Part shown: positions 20,764 to 33,666 of the stretch, one piece after another
Layout of the letters: each line of letters begins with the position of its first letter
Position numbering within the stretch: position 1 is the stretch's first letter
DNA from: Alentia gelatinosa
Taxonomy: Eukaryota; Annelida; Polychaeta; Phyllodocida; Polynoidae
Length of the DNA: 64,000 bases
Direction of reading: 5' to 3'
Assembly (NCBI GenBank): GCA_950022655.1
Contig: OX465583.1
Span: 10,189,798 to 10,253,797 of the forward strand
Made by a program: the position numbers and the translations under genes
The notes under the pieces: generated by a model
Seen by the model: the letters and a program-made list of their open reading frames with translations, nothing else
The model's database searches: none
What the model was told of the DNA's origin: nothing

Positions 20764-21445
20764 GTGTCTTTAGGGAAGATTTATGAACCAATGTTGTTCT
20801 ATGCATTCATATCTTCAGTTTTCCTTGGTCACCTGTGAATCGGATGAAATGTGGTACATCTCACAGCCACTACGACAGCAGGTAGTCTGAGGCTCAGCCG
20901 GTCCATTGTTTAACACTGTATGGTACCATGTGGTCATATGTTGGAGGATCGAGATGTATTTAATCTAATTAACTCACATCTGTCCTAAAACTCAAGTAAT
21001 GCTTCAAGGAATTCTATGATTTAGCTCATCCAGGAACATTTTTGTACGGTTTCCTTATAAGTGTAACAGTGCACGTCGCTAATTCAACTATTATGTTTTT
21101 CTCATTCATTTAGCACATTAGTGAACCGTTGGGATATTTTGAACTGGTATCACTTTAAACTTCATCACAAATTATGTCTTGTTCTAAGTGTCTCGAAAAG
21201 GTTGTGTATATTTTGTGGGTTGGACAATTAACTGGTTTCTTTGGATGCCATGTCGTGGATGATAAAAGATTCACAAAAATATAATATTGCCTTTTTCTCT
21301 TTTCATTGCATTAATGCCCTGCTCAAGAGCAACCCTGCGTAAAGGTCACCCCGCGTTAACGGACAGTTACCTTGGAATGGTAATTTCCCCCCTCTATGAA
21401 GTTTTTATATTAACCTCATGTGAAAGGAACACCTTGCGTAAAAGC
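20764..21445. other. Non-coding stretch with a pogo-like fragment
   Basis: Mostly unrecognised. Near 21330-21440 the text ACCCCGCGTTAACGGAC and CTTGCGTAAAAGCGG resembles the CCCCGCATAAGCGGAC motif of the pogo-like termini at 22945, 26200 and 44040. Confidence 0.4.
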
Positions 21446-21841
21446 GGGCGTCCACCAACCACGACAAGGCTACTACAATTGGTTCCCGACAAGGTCCAAG
21501 ACGGGCCTACGATTGGAAGGCCTGTCGTAGCCTTGTCGTGGTTGGTGGACCCTAGTTACTGACAAGAGGCTACGACAAGGCCACAACAGGCTGCAACATG
21601 AAGCTTGTCGGGGGGCCTTCCGACAAGGTTACAACAAAATCGAACATGTTCGATTTTGGAGCCTTGTTGTGGTGTGTCAGGAGGTTCTTGCAGAGGTCTA
21701 CAATAGAATATGTAGGTGGAGCATGCAACCTATGACACGCCCCGACAACGCTGTCACAGAGCTCCCCTTCTCACGACAAGGCGCTGACGGGAACTTTCTT
21801 GTCAGGGCTTGTTGTAACCTTGTCGTGGTTGGTGGACGCCC
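21446..21841. mobile_element. MITE with GGGCGTCCACCAACCACGA termini
   Basis: GGGCGTCCACCAACCACGAC at the left end and its inverse at the right end are perfect for about 24 bases; an internal copy of the terminus ends near 21549 and a palindrome AATCGAACATGTTCGATT lies near 21640. The several copies of CGACAAGG suggest a composite of two insertions. Non-coding. Confidence 0.75.
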
Positions 21842-21869
21842 TCCTTAAAGATATGCTTGGAGTTGCTCC

Positions 21870-22690
21870 CCCACATAGAGACAGAGAACCAGACGTGTCC
21901 ATGAAGACTGAAATATTCCGAGACATTCTCACTACATCAGGGGCTGTTGAATAATAATTCTACGATGAAAATAAAATCGTTCATCTCTCATTTGTGCCAA
22001 AATATAATATAAAAGAGATATCGTCAACGAACGACAAGTTTTATGCTACCCAAAATGGAAAATGTCTAGGATGTTCATCGTTCGATATGTCGTATCGTCC
22101 AGCCTTACGGACGACAAAATGTGATTCAGCAGCCCCCAGGTTCCCTGCCTCAATGAACTGTGGGACAGGTAACGCACAGCTTGAGCAATAAGTGAATGAC
22201 CTTGAACTTTCGCTTGCTTCCCACTGATTCACAGTGGCAAGGAGGACTAGCACAACTTCTCTCCCTCACGAGGTTCCCCAAATAACTTACTGATACTTTA
22301 TAATGTTTATAATGAACGATGATACAAAATAAAGTAATAACTTTCAAAAGATAAAAGAAAACCTATTAGAATGTTTCTTTAATAAAATAACAGATTTCGT
22401 CGCACTCTCTAGCGGGGAATTAGCGTAAAATCCAACAAGTATCTGCCAGGTACCAGCTGAATGCGATCCCTCAATGCACCAAAAAAAAGGTGGTAGTTAC
22501 CTGAGTGCACATTGACCAAGCTTTCAGGCTAAGATTCTCATGTGCAGGGAAATTTTAACCTGCTGTTCGTGTTTTGTAGGCCTTCAATCAGATGTACTTT
22601 TTCTTTTATGATTTTTTTCTAGTCATGTAGAGAACAAAATTTAATGCCGTAATTTTCTTATCTCCTTAACCTGAGACAAGCCTCTGACAG
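21870..22690 (+). repeat. Diverged relatives of the CACATAGGGACAGAG repeat
   Basis: Fragments near 21870-21950 (CACATAGAGACAGAGAACC) and 22510-22690 (AAGATTCTCATG, TTTCTTTTATGATTTTTT, CTGAGACAAGCC) match parts of 8040-8230 and 13957-14136. The intervening DNA is unassigned. Confidence 0.4.
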
Positions 22691-22939
22691 CCTCCACCAT
22701 TGTACAATGGCGCAAGGTTCGCTGGTACCCCTATCAAGTTACAATCAAACATTGCATAGTCTATATAGTTTGGGCCACCACCACTCTGCCTGTTTGAATA
22801 TTCATGATCTGCCCTACCCCCTAGTGTTTGCTCTGGTGGCCAGTGTAGAGACAGGACTGAAGACCAAAAAGCATGTTTATAGACTGTAGCGATGAAGAAG
22901 TCACTAGTGAAACATTTAATAAGTTATTTATTACGAATT

Positions 22940-23110
22940 ATAGTAGAACCCCACCTAACGGACACCCCACGTTAACAGACGACTTTGCTCGGAACGGAAA
23001 TTTTCCCCTGTATTACTATTACACGTTTATTCTAATCCCGCATAAGCGGACACTTTCTTAGGTACGCAAATTCATTTAACCCTGTGTTAACAGACACCTT
23101 GTCAAATACG
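22940..23110. repeat. Pogo/Tigger-like terminal fragment
   Basis: AGTAGAACCCCACCTAACGG near 22943 and CCCGCATAAGCGGAC near 23037 are of the CAGTAGAACCCCG-type ends seen in pogo-like elements. No full TIR pair or transposase is visible. Confidence 0.4.
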
Positions 23111-24310
23111 GTTGGGTGGGTGGGTGTGGGGACAACTCTCCAGATTATCTTGATTCTTTACGATGTGTATGTGAGGCGGGTAGAAAACGATGAAAACAGG
23201 GTCTCCTGGCGAGTAGGACTGGTACTACAGCCTGTGCTCTGCAAACAGAGCCCTTACTTCCAGGTCATATTGATGTTAAACCAAATATGTGCATGGGAGA
23301 TTATAGTATGAAGCTGGTTCCTGGTGTTAGCTATGCATTCAAAGGGTTTGTATGGTAACAGTACAGGGATTTTCATCCATGCATTAACTATGGGGAGCTT
23401 GTCAGGAAAACTGAAAATTATGGAATTGATAATGCACACATTTATAGGGGAATTGAGTGAATGGGGTTCCTGAAACAACATAGGGTTGACATACACATGG
23501 GTTGACATAGGTTCTATTGAAGCTTTTAACTTGAGAGAATCATATTTCTGTGTTTTATGAATACCCTGATTTCAGGGATATCCCTGAATTCTGGCATCCC
23601 CACATATCCAACAATTTTGAAAGAAAAAATTAATAACTTTTGTTAAAAATTTTAAGTTGATAAGTACTGGGATAAAAGTTTGCTGACAAATGGCGGAAAT
23701 CCGAAATATCGAGATTTTTAAAATTTTGAGATTTTCATTAAATTAATGATCGAATGAAATGCAAAAACTCAGCAATATTTACACAACGGCCGCACTCACC
23801 AGTTGGAGGTACCCGGTGGGAGACCATCACCACCGCGGCCCGAGCCATCATCGGCCTCTTACTTCTCAGGCTTACATTGGCAGAAATACTTTGCTTTTTC
23901 AATCTTTATAATTTTCGATTTTTTTACCCAGTCCCAACTTTCATCCCTGTATTAAAGTAGTAAATTATATTCTATAGATTTCTAGAGATTTACGAAAAAC
24001 AAGATAGGCGTGGTCGATATAATGAGGTTAAACCATCCCAAGCAGTGTTTATTTCTCAGCTATAGTAATATAACCTGGACGCAGGGTAATATAATACACT
24101 TTCAGTACAATTTTGCCACAAGAGATGGCAGCACGTGACCATATGACAGGGGTCATTCAGTGCAGCAATATGTACAGTGAAACGTTAGAGTTTTAAATAT
24201 ATCAATAAGTAATAACATAGCTAAAGCTCATAGCATGGCACTTGATTTCCTTGGGTAACCTTTATGTGTGCTGTACAGCAAGTGTGCCAAGGCATACACG
24301 TCCATAGAGG
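23111..24310. other. Non-coding stretch
   Basis: No supported exon. Short open frames occur but none has splice context or recognisable domains. Confidence 0.35.
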
Positions 24311-24646
24311 GTAAAGGGAGGTCCACCTACTACGATAGAAATTGAAGACCTCCCGATGGACTACGATGCAGAATATCCATATCATAGTGCAGCCTACGAT
24401 GCATCTTTTAGGGGGAAAAACTTTTTTCCTTTCCGTAATTAATTACAGATTTGTTGGAATTTTTTTTTTTCTTACGATGCATCTTTTATATCGGGAGGTC
24501 ATCGTAGTACATTATAGACCGCGTCAGGAATACCTGATCCTTTACTACAATTATAATTTCTTTCCGACACAATATAATTTGTCATCAGGAACCTCTACGA
24601 TATGCTCCGGATGCCCAAATCGTAGTAGGTGGACACCCCCCTTTAC
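24311..24646. mobile_element. MITE with GGTCCACCTACTACGAT termini
   Basis: GTAAAGGGAGGTCCACCTAC at the left and its near inverse at the right bound 336 bases. Internal repeats ACGATGCATCTTTTA (24388 and 24475) and GGGAGGTCATCGTAG show further internal inversion. Its termini share TCCACC-AC-ACGA with the MITEs at 21446 and 29582. Confidence 0.75.
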
Positions 24647-25026
24647 ACCCTGGCAAAATACAGTAGTATCGGCTAGAATCAACTCGTTTCTTTTATAGAT
24701 AACCAACATTATTGGCCAAACTGTATATATCTTTAACAAGAAACGTATGTCTAGTATCAGGACTGGGTATACCGCCAGTACATAACATGAAAATACCCCT
24801 TTGTTCATACAATATCATTGACATCTGAATGACATCTTGTTTTGCGATTTCCAATTGAGCCAACTGGTTTAAAATTGATACGTTCACCCATTACTACATT
24901 GCTAAAGCATTCCTGCTTTAACTACTAACTCAGTTCATGCCTTGGGAGCTGATGTTGTAGTGTTAATACCACGTCTCTTTAGTGACGCTGTTGTATTGAA
25001 TAAAAATTGACAGGTATCACGATTAT

Positions 25027-25310
25027 TATCTCACCCCTGATATTTTCCTCATAGACTTAACATTTGGAACTCGTATCCAACGCCCTTTGAGAAATTTTTG
25101 AAAAAATACCCAATGGGGATTATGTCACAAATGTTAGCCCATTAGTCAATGTGAAGGGTGAGATAAATTCTGAAACCTATGAAAGTTTAGGGTCAGAGCT
25201 CGATCCCATCTTGTTTGGATCGCTAGGTAATTCACGCGGCAAACCACGTGAATGACTACACAATTCAAACTCGGGATACAAGCTCTGACCGTAAACTTTC
25301 ATAGGTTTCC
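25027..25310 (+). repeat. Two-module foldback element, TATCTCACCCC type
   Basis: TATCTCACCCC (25027) and GGGTGAGATA (25156-25165) bound the unit containing AGACTTAACATTTGGAACTC. The hairpin follows, with arms AAACCTATGAAAGTTTAGGG / CGTAAACTTTCATAGGTTT and inner arms TTGAATTGTG-like. The same arms recur at 36004, 58962 and 62556. Confidence 0.8.
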
Positions 25311-26012
25311 TCTATAAAACAACAACAATTACGACAAGTTGTGAATTGTTTCCTTGCGAGAAGACCCTCCTGTCTCCCGACACTGAACTCAAGGTCATAA
25401 GGTCATGCAACAAAGGTGGAAGGAGGGCTGTTGTCTAATCTACACATACATTGTGGTCAGAACACAAACGTTGGTTGTCAATCAACTAAAATGATGATAA
25501 TATACAAATTGTCAATCTCTTCCGTCAAGTCTGTTTGCATAATTAATTTTCTCAGACATCACATGGGTGTGCTTCGCCGAAGCCAGGACTGGACAAAGTT
25601 TCATGTCACATCATTCTATCTTGAGCAAATCAGTGAACGTCTGTTTGTTTTATTTTAATGAAAAGTTCTATATTCATATAAATACGTCAACAATTCAAGT
25701 CAATAACAACGGGTATTTTTTAAATATCATCTCTAAAACATCTACAGATCTTTTCATCACTGCCTTGTCGAAATCTAAGATTCAGGAAAACCCACATCTT
25801 TGAGAAGATTAACAAACCTATATATTTTTGTCATTTATTCATAATGTGTCACTAGATGCAGTTGGATCTCTTCAACCTATAAAACTTACAGGATTATTTT
25901 CTTGAATAAAACCGATGCAAGGTGTATGATACAGCAACATATGAAGAGGTGACATGTTCTTCTTCTTCATTTACATTTACTAAAAGAAAAAAACCCCAAA
26001 AAGCTTCATTTA
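25311..26012. other. Non-coding stretch
   Basis: No exon or recognised repeat was identified. Confidence 0.35.
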
Positions 26013-26411
26013 GGCCACTCAAAAAAACAAACTTGTTTCTCATCACCGCGCGCATCAGAAAAAGACAATTTAGAAGATTTTTATATTTTTTTTGGTAAGC
26101 TAAGATGAACCTTGATAGAAATTATGAGAGGTATGTGAATTTAGTATCAAATTAAAGCTCCTGATGTTAGGGATGCATTAAACGTATAGCCAGTACAAAT
26201 CAGGACACCCCGCATAAGCGTACACTTTGGCCTGGATCGGAGGGTGCCTGTTTATGCTGGGTTTTACTGTATGTCTGAAGCCCATTTTATGACACTTCAA
26301 AAGCCATCTTTGATCTAGCAAAAAAAAACAAAAACAAAAAAACAAAAAAAACGCCCTAGTCAGATTTTTCATGGCTTGGTGATGAGAAACAATTTTTTTT
26401 TTTGAGTAGCC
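26013..26411. mobile_element. MITE with GGCCACT ends, PIF/Harbinger-like
   Basis: 399 bases, near-identical to 43817-44209. Inverted ends read GGCCACTC-A(n)-CTTGTTTCTCATCACC and its complement. The copy at 43817 has a TAA duplication; here the flanks are TTA and TTT, so the duplication is decayed. A pogo-like segment (CAGGACACCCCGCATAAGCG to GGGGTTTTACTG-like end near 26271) lies inside. Confidence 0.75.
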
Positions 26412-29400
26412 TTTTCATCAGTTTTTTTTTCTGTTTCTCGTGGATCAAAAAAAAAAAAGAAATCATTTATCATCAGATTGGCTCCGTACACAATGCCTTT
26501 ATCCAAGTAAAACAAATAAAATCTATAAAATAATTCCTTGCATATGTCAATTGCATTCCTATTGTGTGTGAAATATTCTCATGCAAGTACCACTGGACGT
26601 CCCCAGTAATTAAACCCATCGTTATTTGGACACATTTCAATTCATTTACACGATCATAAGCAATGGACAGAAACTGTTTCCTCCAGTCAATGTTTTCAAT
26701 GAAAAAGACGCCTAGAACCACTGAAGTATAAAAAACAATACCATACTAGGGGCAACAGAGTGAGATATATCTTCGTTTATAACAGTTACATTTTTTTTTT
26801 AAGATTTAACAATTCTCAGGCCAGTCCTCCATTTTAAAAGGGAAAAAAAAAAAAAAAAAATCTGTCTGAGAGGTGTTCTAGCCACGTCTTCATAACTCCA
26901 TTTTAAAAGGGGATCAACGAGTAGTCACCTTTTAGTAAATACATATTAAAGTTACAAGCGGCTGATATGGAAGAGGACAGTGCAATATGATTAGATTTTT
27001 GCGGTTACAACTCAATGACTGCATATTCGACAAACACTAATGATTAGATGGACAGTCCTGGTAGCTGCTTGTTAAGTCTTGACTGTTGAAGAATAGAATC
27101 AATCATAGCATGTATCGAAGTGAGGATTCAAGTTTTAACGCAATTCTATATCCTTAAGTCACCATCATTTCTTTTTAAAAATATTTGCAGGCTCAGTTTT
27201 TTCCTTATTTTTTAAATCAACCCTCCCAATGATGATGAATGAGATCCATTCGTTTTAACGCAGCTGTGAAGGATATTTCTATTTGGCTGAAGGTCAACTT
27301 CACTTTACATGACCTTATCTTATTCCTACCGATATGCCAAGGCATTTCTTCAATTGGAAATATAACCCAGATAATAATCTCTTTATACAAATTCCATTTG
27401 TTTTCCTTTTCATAATATACTAATATCATCATTCTCTTCGTAGATGGTGTAAGTTTTTTTCTGTTTCTCGTGGATCAACAACTAGTTTAGCTCTCAGTTG
27501 TAAAACGAGGGTAAATTTTATCAGACCTTTCTTATAATAATCACAATACTCTTTTACTTATACACTGCGAAATTTCTCTTCCCATTTCTATTTTCGTTGT
27601 GAACGAATATGTACACTCTATTTTCATCATTCTTTGCAACTTAAGTCCCATTTAGAAATCTATATAGTCCGAGTTTAAACAACCATTAAAATATCTATAT
27701 TACCATTGAGTTTATGATACACTGGATATCATTAGTTAACATAATCAGACATCATATGGAAAAATATACCGAGCGAGATGAAAAACTAGAACTTTTACTG
27801 GACAATGTCATTGTGGAAAAATAAACCACTGGGCGACAGTTTCTGCAATAAAGCTAAGACTACGACATACCATAAATTCCTGCGCTCCATCTCATTCGCA
27901 GAAAATACCGAATCCTTTCGTTTTGAACGAACACTCTGTACGCTTGTAACTGAGTCGACAGAAATAATTTTGGCATTTCGGATTCTACTTAACAATGTAC
28001 ATGTAATCTATTCTAGAAGTTTCCAATCTTGCTCTACACTATTTGGAATTCAAGATATAAAACGAAGCAAGATTAATTACTGATGGAAAATACTTTGCCT
28101 GCGCTAGTAAACCGCTCCACCGAAACCATTATTATCATCACTCGGCAAGCCAATCACTTGGATAGTAAAAATAAATCGCTTGAATATTGGCATTTCATCA
28201 ATGTCTCAATTTCTATATGTACTAAAAGCGTCTTCACTAATCAGACAATGTGGCGGCTTTGAAAGATAAATCAACAATTCGTGTTAAAAAAGAATTCTTG
28301 TTTATAACAGGGTTGCCAGTTGGGGTCAGAAAAAATATACATTGGAATATTTCTTATTGCAATACAAGGTTTACGCATTACAGTGGGGGATCAAGGGAAA
28401 GCTTAAGTTTTTACATGGGTCATTGGGTAGGTTCAGTGGGGGATCATGGGCTGTGGTTGAATTGGGTAATTTAGGAGTTGGTATATCAATATTACGCGAG
28501 GATTTTTTTTTAATTCTGAAAATGAAAACACGAACGGAACGGAAGTGATGCCGCCAAGTTCGTTGTTTGTTGTTAAAAACAGAAGTACGCTAATAAAAAT
28601 CTCTAATAAAAATTAATGGAAACATTAAAAACTGGCATCATTGAAATAACATTGTACCTGAGACATATCTCAACATTATTATTTAATAAAAAAAAATTTT
28701 TTTAAATAAACATTTCTGTTTGGTTGGAGCTGAGAATACTAGCGCAGGCGCAGAAGGTGTCAACGCTACGTGCACTACAAAAGGCCCCTTGTGGTTCTCA
28801 TATCAACCGCCGCGAGCGCCCCGGTCGAGGCGAGGTGACCCCCCGAAGAGGGTCCTCAAAGTGGTAAATTCTCATCACACTGCCAACTAAGATTCGGTTA
28901 AATGGCACCAGTACCCGGTCCCCGACCCAAACAAGCAAATGGAAACATATTTGGCAATACGATCACAGTCGTGCTCCCGCAGCGATGTCTTTGCATCCGA
29001 ATGCGTGTAGTTTTTTTTCCCCGTTTCGTGATCAGATTTAGTGACCTTTTTTTCCCCCACTTCAAAGGCATTAGAGCTTGCTGACGGCGAAATAGTATTT
29101 AAATATAATAATTACGGTATATATGTATATATATATATATTACAAATATTAGTATTTTATTCGTGATACAAGTATTATCATGTCCACATGATCAGCAATC
29201 GTCACCGTCATATTGTAAACACACCGTATTCTACCCTTAAGGCTCCTCCGGAATCCAATAGTTTAAGACTTATCATAATTCACAGTATTTTCCATTAAAA
29301 AAGAAAAAAAATCTTAGAAATGCTGGACATTCCTTAGAGAATACATCGCACGACATTCCCACGATAACATTATATACACGTACGTTAATCAGTCTTAGAG

Positions 29401-29581
29401 CACTTTGTACAGGATACAATCCCCACGCCTCCTTTCAATTCAGATATTATACACAACATAGTTTTGCGTGTATATTGAGGAGGACATTTCTTGTGTTCCG
29501 GTCATAACCAAATCAACCAGTACCTAAGGAGGTGGATAACACATCGGGACAGGCGTGTGGCATCCTATATAGGTTGATTAA
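26412..29581. other. Long AT-rich non-coding region
   Basis: About 3.2 kb with A and T runs (26448, 26841) and a TA run near 29126. A small GC-rich patch lies at 28735-28880 (CGCGAGCGCCCCGGTCGAGG) without an exon that can be supported. CTGTTTCTCGTGGATCAA occurs twice (26430 and 27460). Confidence 0.4.
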
Positions 29582-29835
29582 GGGCTGGTTCCACCAACAC
29601 GATGGATTTGCCGTGGTATATCTTGTTATATCTTACAGTGTAGCGATGTGTTGTACCTCCGCTGTAGCAATACGTAGCGTGCGATGTCATTTGTATATTT
29701 TGGTGCTCCACCACCGTGACACCTCAAGACACGTCACGGCAAATATGCACGCGATTATTCAAAATCTAGCAAGATTTAGCACGTCAACCAAATCGTGACT
29801 AATCTCGCTATATTTTGTGTGTTGGTGGAATCACC
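29582..29835. mobile_element. MITE with GGTTCCACCAACAC termini
   Basis: Starts GGGCTGGTTCCACCAACACG and ends GTGTTGGTGGAATCACC. Two more copies, 35422-35640 (3'-truncated) and 50640-50955 (5'-truncated), share GTATATTTTGGTGCTCCACC and GGCAAATATGCA. No coding capacity. Confidence 0.8.
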
Positions 29836-30998
29836 ACTTTACTAGAGAACTTGTCGTGAAATGAAGTTGACCCGTAGTTATCAGAACTCAACCAGTTTTG
29901 GAGAACTCCATCCGCGAAGTCGACCAGTTTTATATACTCATGGATAATACAATTTCATGTCAGAGGAAGGTTCTGACTAGTTAACTTTTAGAAAAATAAA
30001 CCAGCATATTTGGGAAAAAAATCCTGTTAGATTACAGGTTAGGGTTAGGAATAGGGGAAGGGTTTTCTGTTTGTTTTCTTCCCCAGCGAAGATCAAATTT
30101 GAAGCTAAGATTCTGCTGATGTGCTTTATATCCACAGTTGTATTAGTAACATACTTGAGTTCGGAAGATCTAAAACGGGTCGAGTTCGTTACAGGTCGAG
30201 TTCTTCTAACAAGTTTTTTACGGGTCAAATTCGTTTCAGGTCCAGTTCTCCAGTATTCTAGAGATTTTTACACTACAATAAAACAGGAATTGTGAATCAA
30301 AGTCAAGTTTAAACACACGCATATCTACGACAATAAATCCGACATAAGAACCATGATAAAATACCGAGTCATAATGAACTGATAAAACGGGCATGGAGGG
30401 AACAGAACATGGATGAATTATAAAACAACCGTCTACAAGGGTTCCACGTATTAAACTGAAAACATGTTGAACAGAATCTAACTGAGATGAACCTTAAAAC
30501 GAGATCTAAAAAAAAAAATAAAATAAAATAAAAAAAATAAATTAAACGAGATCTAACTGTGTGACATTGATCAAGGTCGTTGATTGCACGTAAAACCTCA
30601 GAATATATATGAATTACGAACACCTTAGTCTCTGATGTTTCTCAGACATCAGATCATTCTCCTTCCTTGTGTGAAAGCCTTATTTGCGGGTCTCGGACAA
30701 AACCTAGGTCCATTAGTTCCCGTTCTTGCCGACAGAGGGTAGCACGAGTAAGTCGCTAGGTGGCAGCACATACTTAGCGTAACGTCGCAAACAAGTAGCA
30801 AAACCAGAAAACCAAATAAATAAGGGCTCCAATATCCTCAGTGAAAAAGCTAGCCTATAAATCAAAAAGGTCTATGTTCAACAGAGGACTGGATGCAGTT
30901 TATGTGTGTGTTTTTTTTTCTAGGCGTGTACCTTGGTCTTGCTTTGTGCGAGTTACACTTGTCTAAAGCCGACTTTTGGCACTATGAACTACCCAATG
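29836..30998 (-). other. Downstream region and likely 3' UTR of OTUD7
   Basis: This lies 3' of the OTUD7 stop codon on the minus strand. No further exon is seen. A run of A with interspersed T at 30508-30545 and the motif GACATCAGATCATTCTCC near 30645 were noted. No convincing minus-strand poly(A) signal close to the stop was identified. Confidence 0.35.
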
Positions 30999-32776
30999 CT
31001 ATCGCAATGCTTGTGTTCTTGCAGCGAGGTGATTTATGCTCTGTTGCTGTTTTTTGCGATAACAAGCTGAGCATAAGAAGTCCGAAGCGTCAGTGCCGTA
31101 GAAGGGACAGCTGAGGGTGCGACACTTCTGTCGTGTCCCTGTCACGGGCAGGGTAGTCGTCGGTCCGCCACCGACCACGGGCGCCGTGCTGCCGCCCGTC
31201 TCGTCTCGCTTGACGACCACCGCTTTCGTCTGCTGCTGCTGCTTCCCGAAGCCGTTCAGCTCCTGGAACTCAGGCCTGAGCGGGGGCTCTAGTGCCGTGT
31301 CGCCGCCGGCGGAGGAGGTGAGCATGCCGAAGAGGCGCTCGCCGCCCGGCTGGGCCACGTGAGAGGGCTGGGCATGGTGCAGGTCATTCACGATGTAGGC
31401 CGTGCCCGCCGGCAGCCCAGGCTTGGTGGCTGCCATCGCTGGGTGGACCTGGCCAGTGGCGGGCGGCTTGTACTCGGGCGGGATGTCCTCATAGAAGGTG
31501 GACCGCGCCACCCGCTGCCCAGCGGCGGCCCCGGCAGCGGCGTTGATGTAGGAGTTCTTCTTGTCGCGGAGTAACTTGGCATTGTTGAGCTCTGAGTTGT
31601 CAAGCGTGTCATACTTGTTGGGTAAGGGCGGGTGTTTCAGTTGTTTGGCAGCAAGGTTGACGTGCGAGACATTCCCGTAATGGTCCTCGTCTGAGAGTGT
31701 GTAGAACTTGGACTTGCCACACGTTAACAGCGTGTCCTTCCTCTCTAATAACGGCATGGCCGCCCCACCAAGGATGGGCCGCCCGTCTGCCGCCACCGGC
31801 CCGCGCTCAAAGTCCAGCGCCTGTTGCTTCTCCTTCTCGTAGCATGACGGGCATAGGTAGCTGGTGGAGGCCGAGCCCTTTGAGTCACAGCCCGAGTTGA
31901 TGCACTGCATGCGCGGTGAGAGCACCCCGCCACCCGAGGTGCCCCCACCACCGGGCCGGGCCCCGTCCACGCCGTCTACCTCGTCCGGCGCGCCGTCGGT
32001 CTCCAGCTCCCCTCCCCCGCCGTCCCTGAGCTCGCCGCTCCCACGCTGCTCCACCTTGAGCCTCATCTCCACATCCTGCTGGCGCCGCAGCTCCCGGTCC
32101 TGCTTGAACCTCTCCTGGGCCGCCAGGAGGTAATTCCGCACCATTTCCTCCTGGTACTCCATGCGTTTGTGTGAGAGTTTCACGCAGAGGATGTGCTGCT
32201 TGTCCTGCAGCAGCAGTTCGGCGGTCACGCTCGTCACCTTGGTGCTCTGCGTGACACTGCCGACCGACGTGCGACGCACCAAGCGACGCTTCTCCTTGTC
32301 CCGCTGTTTCTCCTCCTTCATCGCCTTCCCCACACTCCCGAAGTTCTTCTTCAGCTTCTTGCTCATTGTCTTCCCGATGCTACCAAAGGATTTGGCGACC
32401 GTCTGCATCTGTTTGGCCACCTTGCTCTTCTCCTTGTCCTTACTATCCTTGGTGCTGCCGCTACTCCCGATGCTGTTGTTCTCATCGGAGTCCACGGACC
32501 CGCTGTGGCTATTTGACCTTGACCTTGGCTGCGACCCAAGGTCAAGGTCAACAACGAGGTTGTTCTGGTGCACAGGGGTGACCCCTGGTGGGATCGGGAT
32601 CGTTTCGATGTCCAGGTGCCGCCTGATGAGGGTCAGGCGGTCCTGGGCCTGGAGGTTCAGCTCCTCCATCTTACTGCTGTCCTGCTCACTCTTCCCCCAG
32701 ATGAAGTCCTCGCCAGGATCCAGCATGTAGTGAATGGGCAGGAGTTTGAACTCGGGATCCACGAGAGGGATAGCAG
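30999..32776 (-). CDS. OTUD7: OTUD7/Cezanne deubiquitinase, last coding exon
   Basis: 592 codons after an acceptor (CTCTTTGCAG) and ending at TAG 30999-31001. The start completes the end of the OTU fold (AIPLVDPEFKLLPIHYMLDP, then DFIWGK), as in human OTUD7B. A Lys-rich segment with SFGSIGKTMSKKLKKNFG follows, matching the basic linker conserved in OTUD7 proteins, then a helical YQEEMVRNYL region. Two A20 zinc fingers of form CX4CX11CX2C are present: near 31842-31907 (CINSGC...CPSC) and near 31053-31125 (CRTLSC...CSAC). The human proteins have one, at the C-terminus. A20 fingers bind ubiquitin; OTUD7B cleaves Lys11-linked chains and restrains NF-kB signalling. Antisense frames over this GC-rich exon are shadows. 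Confidence 0.95.
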
Positions 32777-33317
32777 CTGCAAAGAGAATGGATATAGGGT
32801 TAAAATCTTCTTCTTTTTTTTTCAAAGTTTTTATTTCTTGTAATCAGATACATGATCTGTTCTTCCGAACAAGAGCCATCTTAAATGGGGTCTGAGTATC
32901 AACATTGGTTTAAAAACCTTCTCATAAATATGTATATATAATATTTCGATTCTATTTTTTCCTTCTCTTTTATTGCCGTGAATTGGGCCCAATTATACAT
33001 TTTTTGTCTTATACAAGAAAAAAAAAATTTATAAACTGGAAATGGAAACAAGGATTTCCTCGGTGGAAAACTCTCATACCTCTGTATCTGAGCTTTAAGA
33101 TAACATATACTTTCAGATTCTTCCTTCTTCTTTTTTCCCCTTTTGTATGTGCTATGAATGCATGTCCTGTCTTTGTATCTCCTTCTTGTTTTGACCTTAC
33201 CTGGGTAGAACATCCTTGGACGACATTCTGTGTTTATTATTTACTGAATATTAAAAAAAAAAAAAATTTAAATTAAAAAAAAAATTTAATTCATATAAAC
33301 TGATGGTGAGGTGGTAC
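32777..33317 (-). other. OTUD7 intron
   Basis: Intron between the exons at 33318-33637 and 30999-32776. On the minus strand it ends with an A-rich tract (AAAAAAAAAGAAGAAG near 32813) preceded by an AATAAA-like signal (near 32834), about 37 bases before the acceptor; the text resembles the LINE tails before two other OTUD7 exons. Confidence 0.5.
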
Positions 33318-33637
33318 CTGGCAGGCCTGGCTTGTCCTCGGGGGAGGTCTCCGTCTCCATGGCCACCAGTGCCGAGAAGTGGCTGGCGTCGTAGGTGAGC
33401 AGCAGCGGAGTGCGGTGACACTGGGCGGCCGGGCACTCGAGCGGCAGGTAGACCCCGCCGAACGGGATGGGCGCCAGGGCCTCGCCGTTGGAGTCCTTGA
33501 GGATTGTGTCGGCGACGACGACGATTGGGCGCCGCAGCACGTGCGCCAACACGAACACGTGGAACTCCTCGAGACTCTCGTAGAAGACCTCCGTCTGCGC
33601 GTTGTTGGCCTCGCGCTCCACCGTCCGCTCCATCAGC
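33318..33637 (-). CDS. OTUD7: OTUD7 exon carrying the OTU catalytic His
   Basis: 320 bases, acceptor CTCATTCACAG and donor CCAG|GTACCA, one base of a split codon at each end. It encodes [50 protein letters not shown] and the catalytic-His box [11 protein letters not shown], with His at 33379-33381. These blocks are the most conserved part of the OTUD7 OTU domain. The Cys-to-His spacing over the spliced exons is about 178 residues, somewhat longer than in human OTUD7B. Confidence 0.96.
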
Positions 33638-33666
33638 CTGTGAATGAGCAACATACAGGGTCTTAT

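Noticed and set aside
31117..32730. Plus-strand frames up to 189 codons opposite OTUD7
   Set aside because: Antisense shadows of a GC-rich, confidently identified coding exon.
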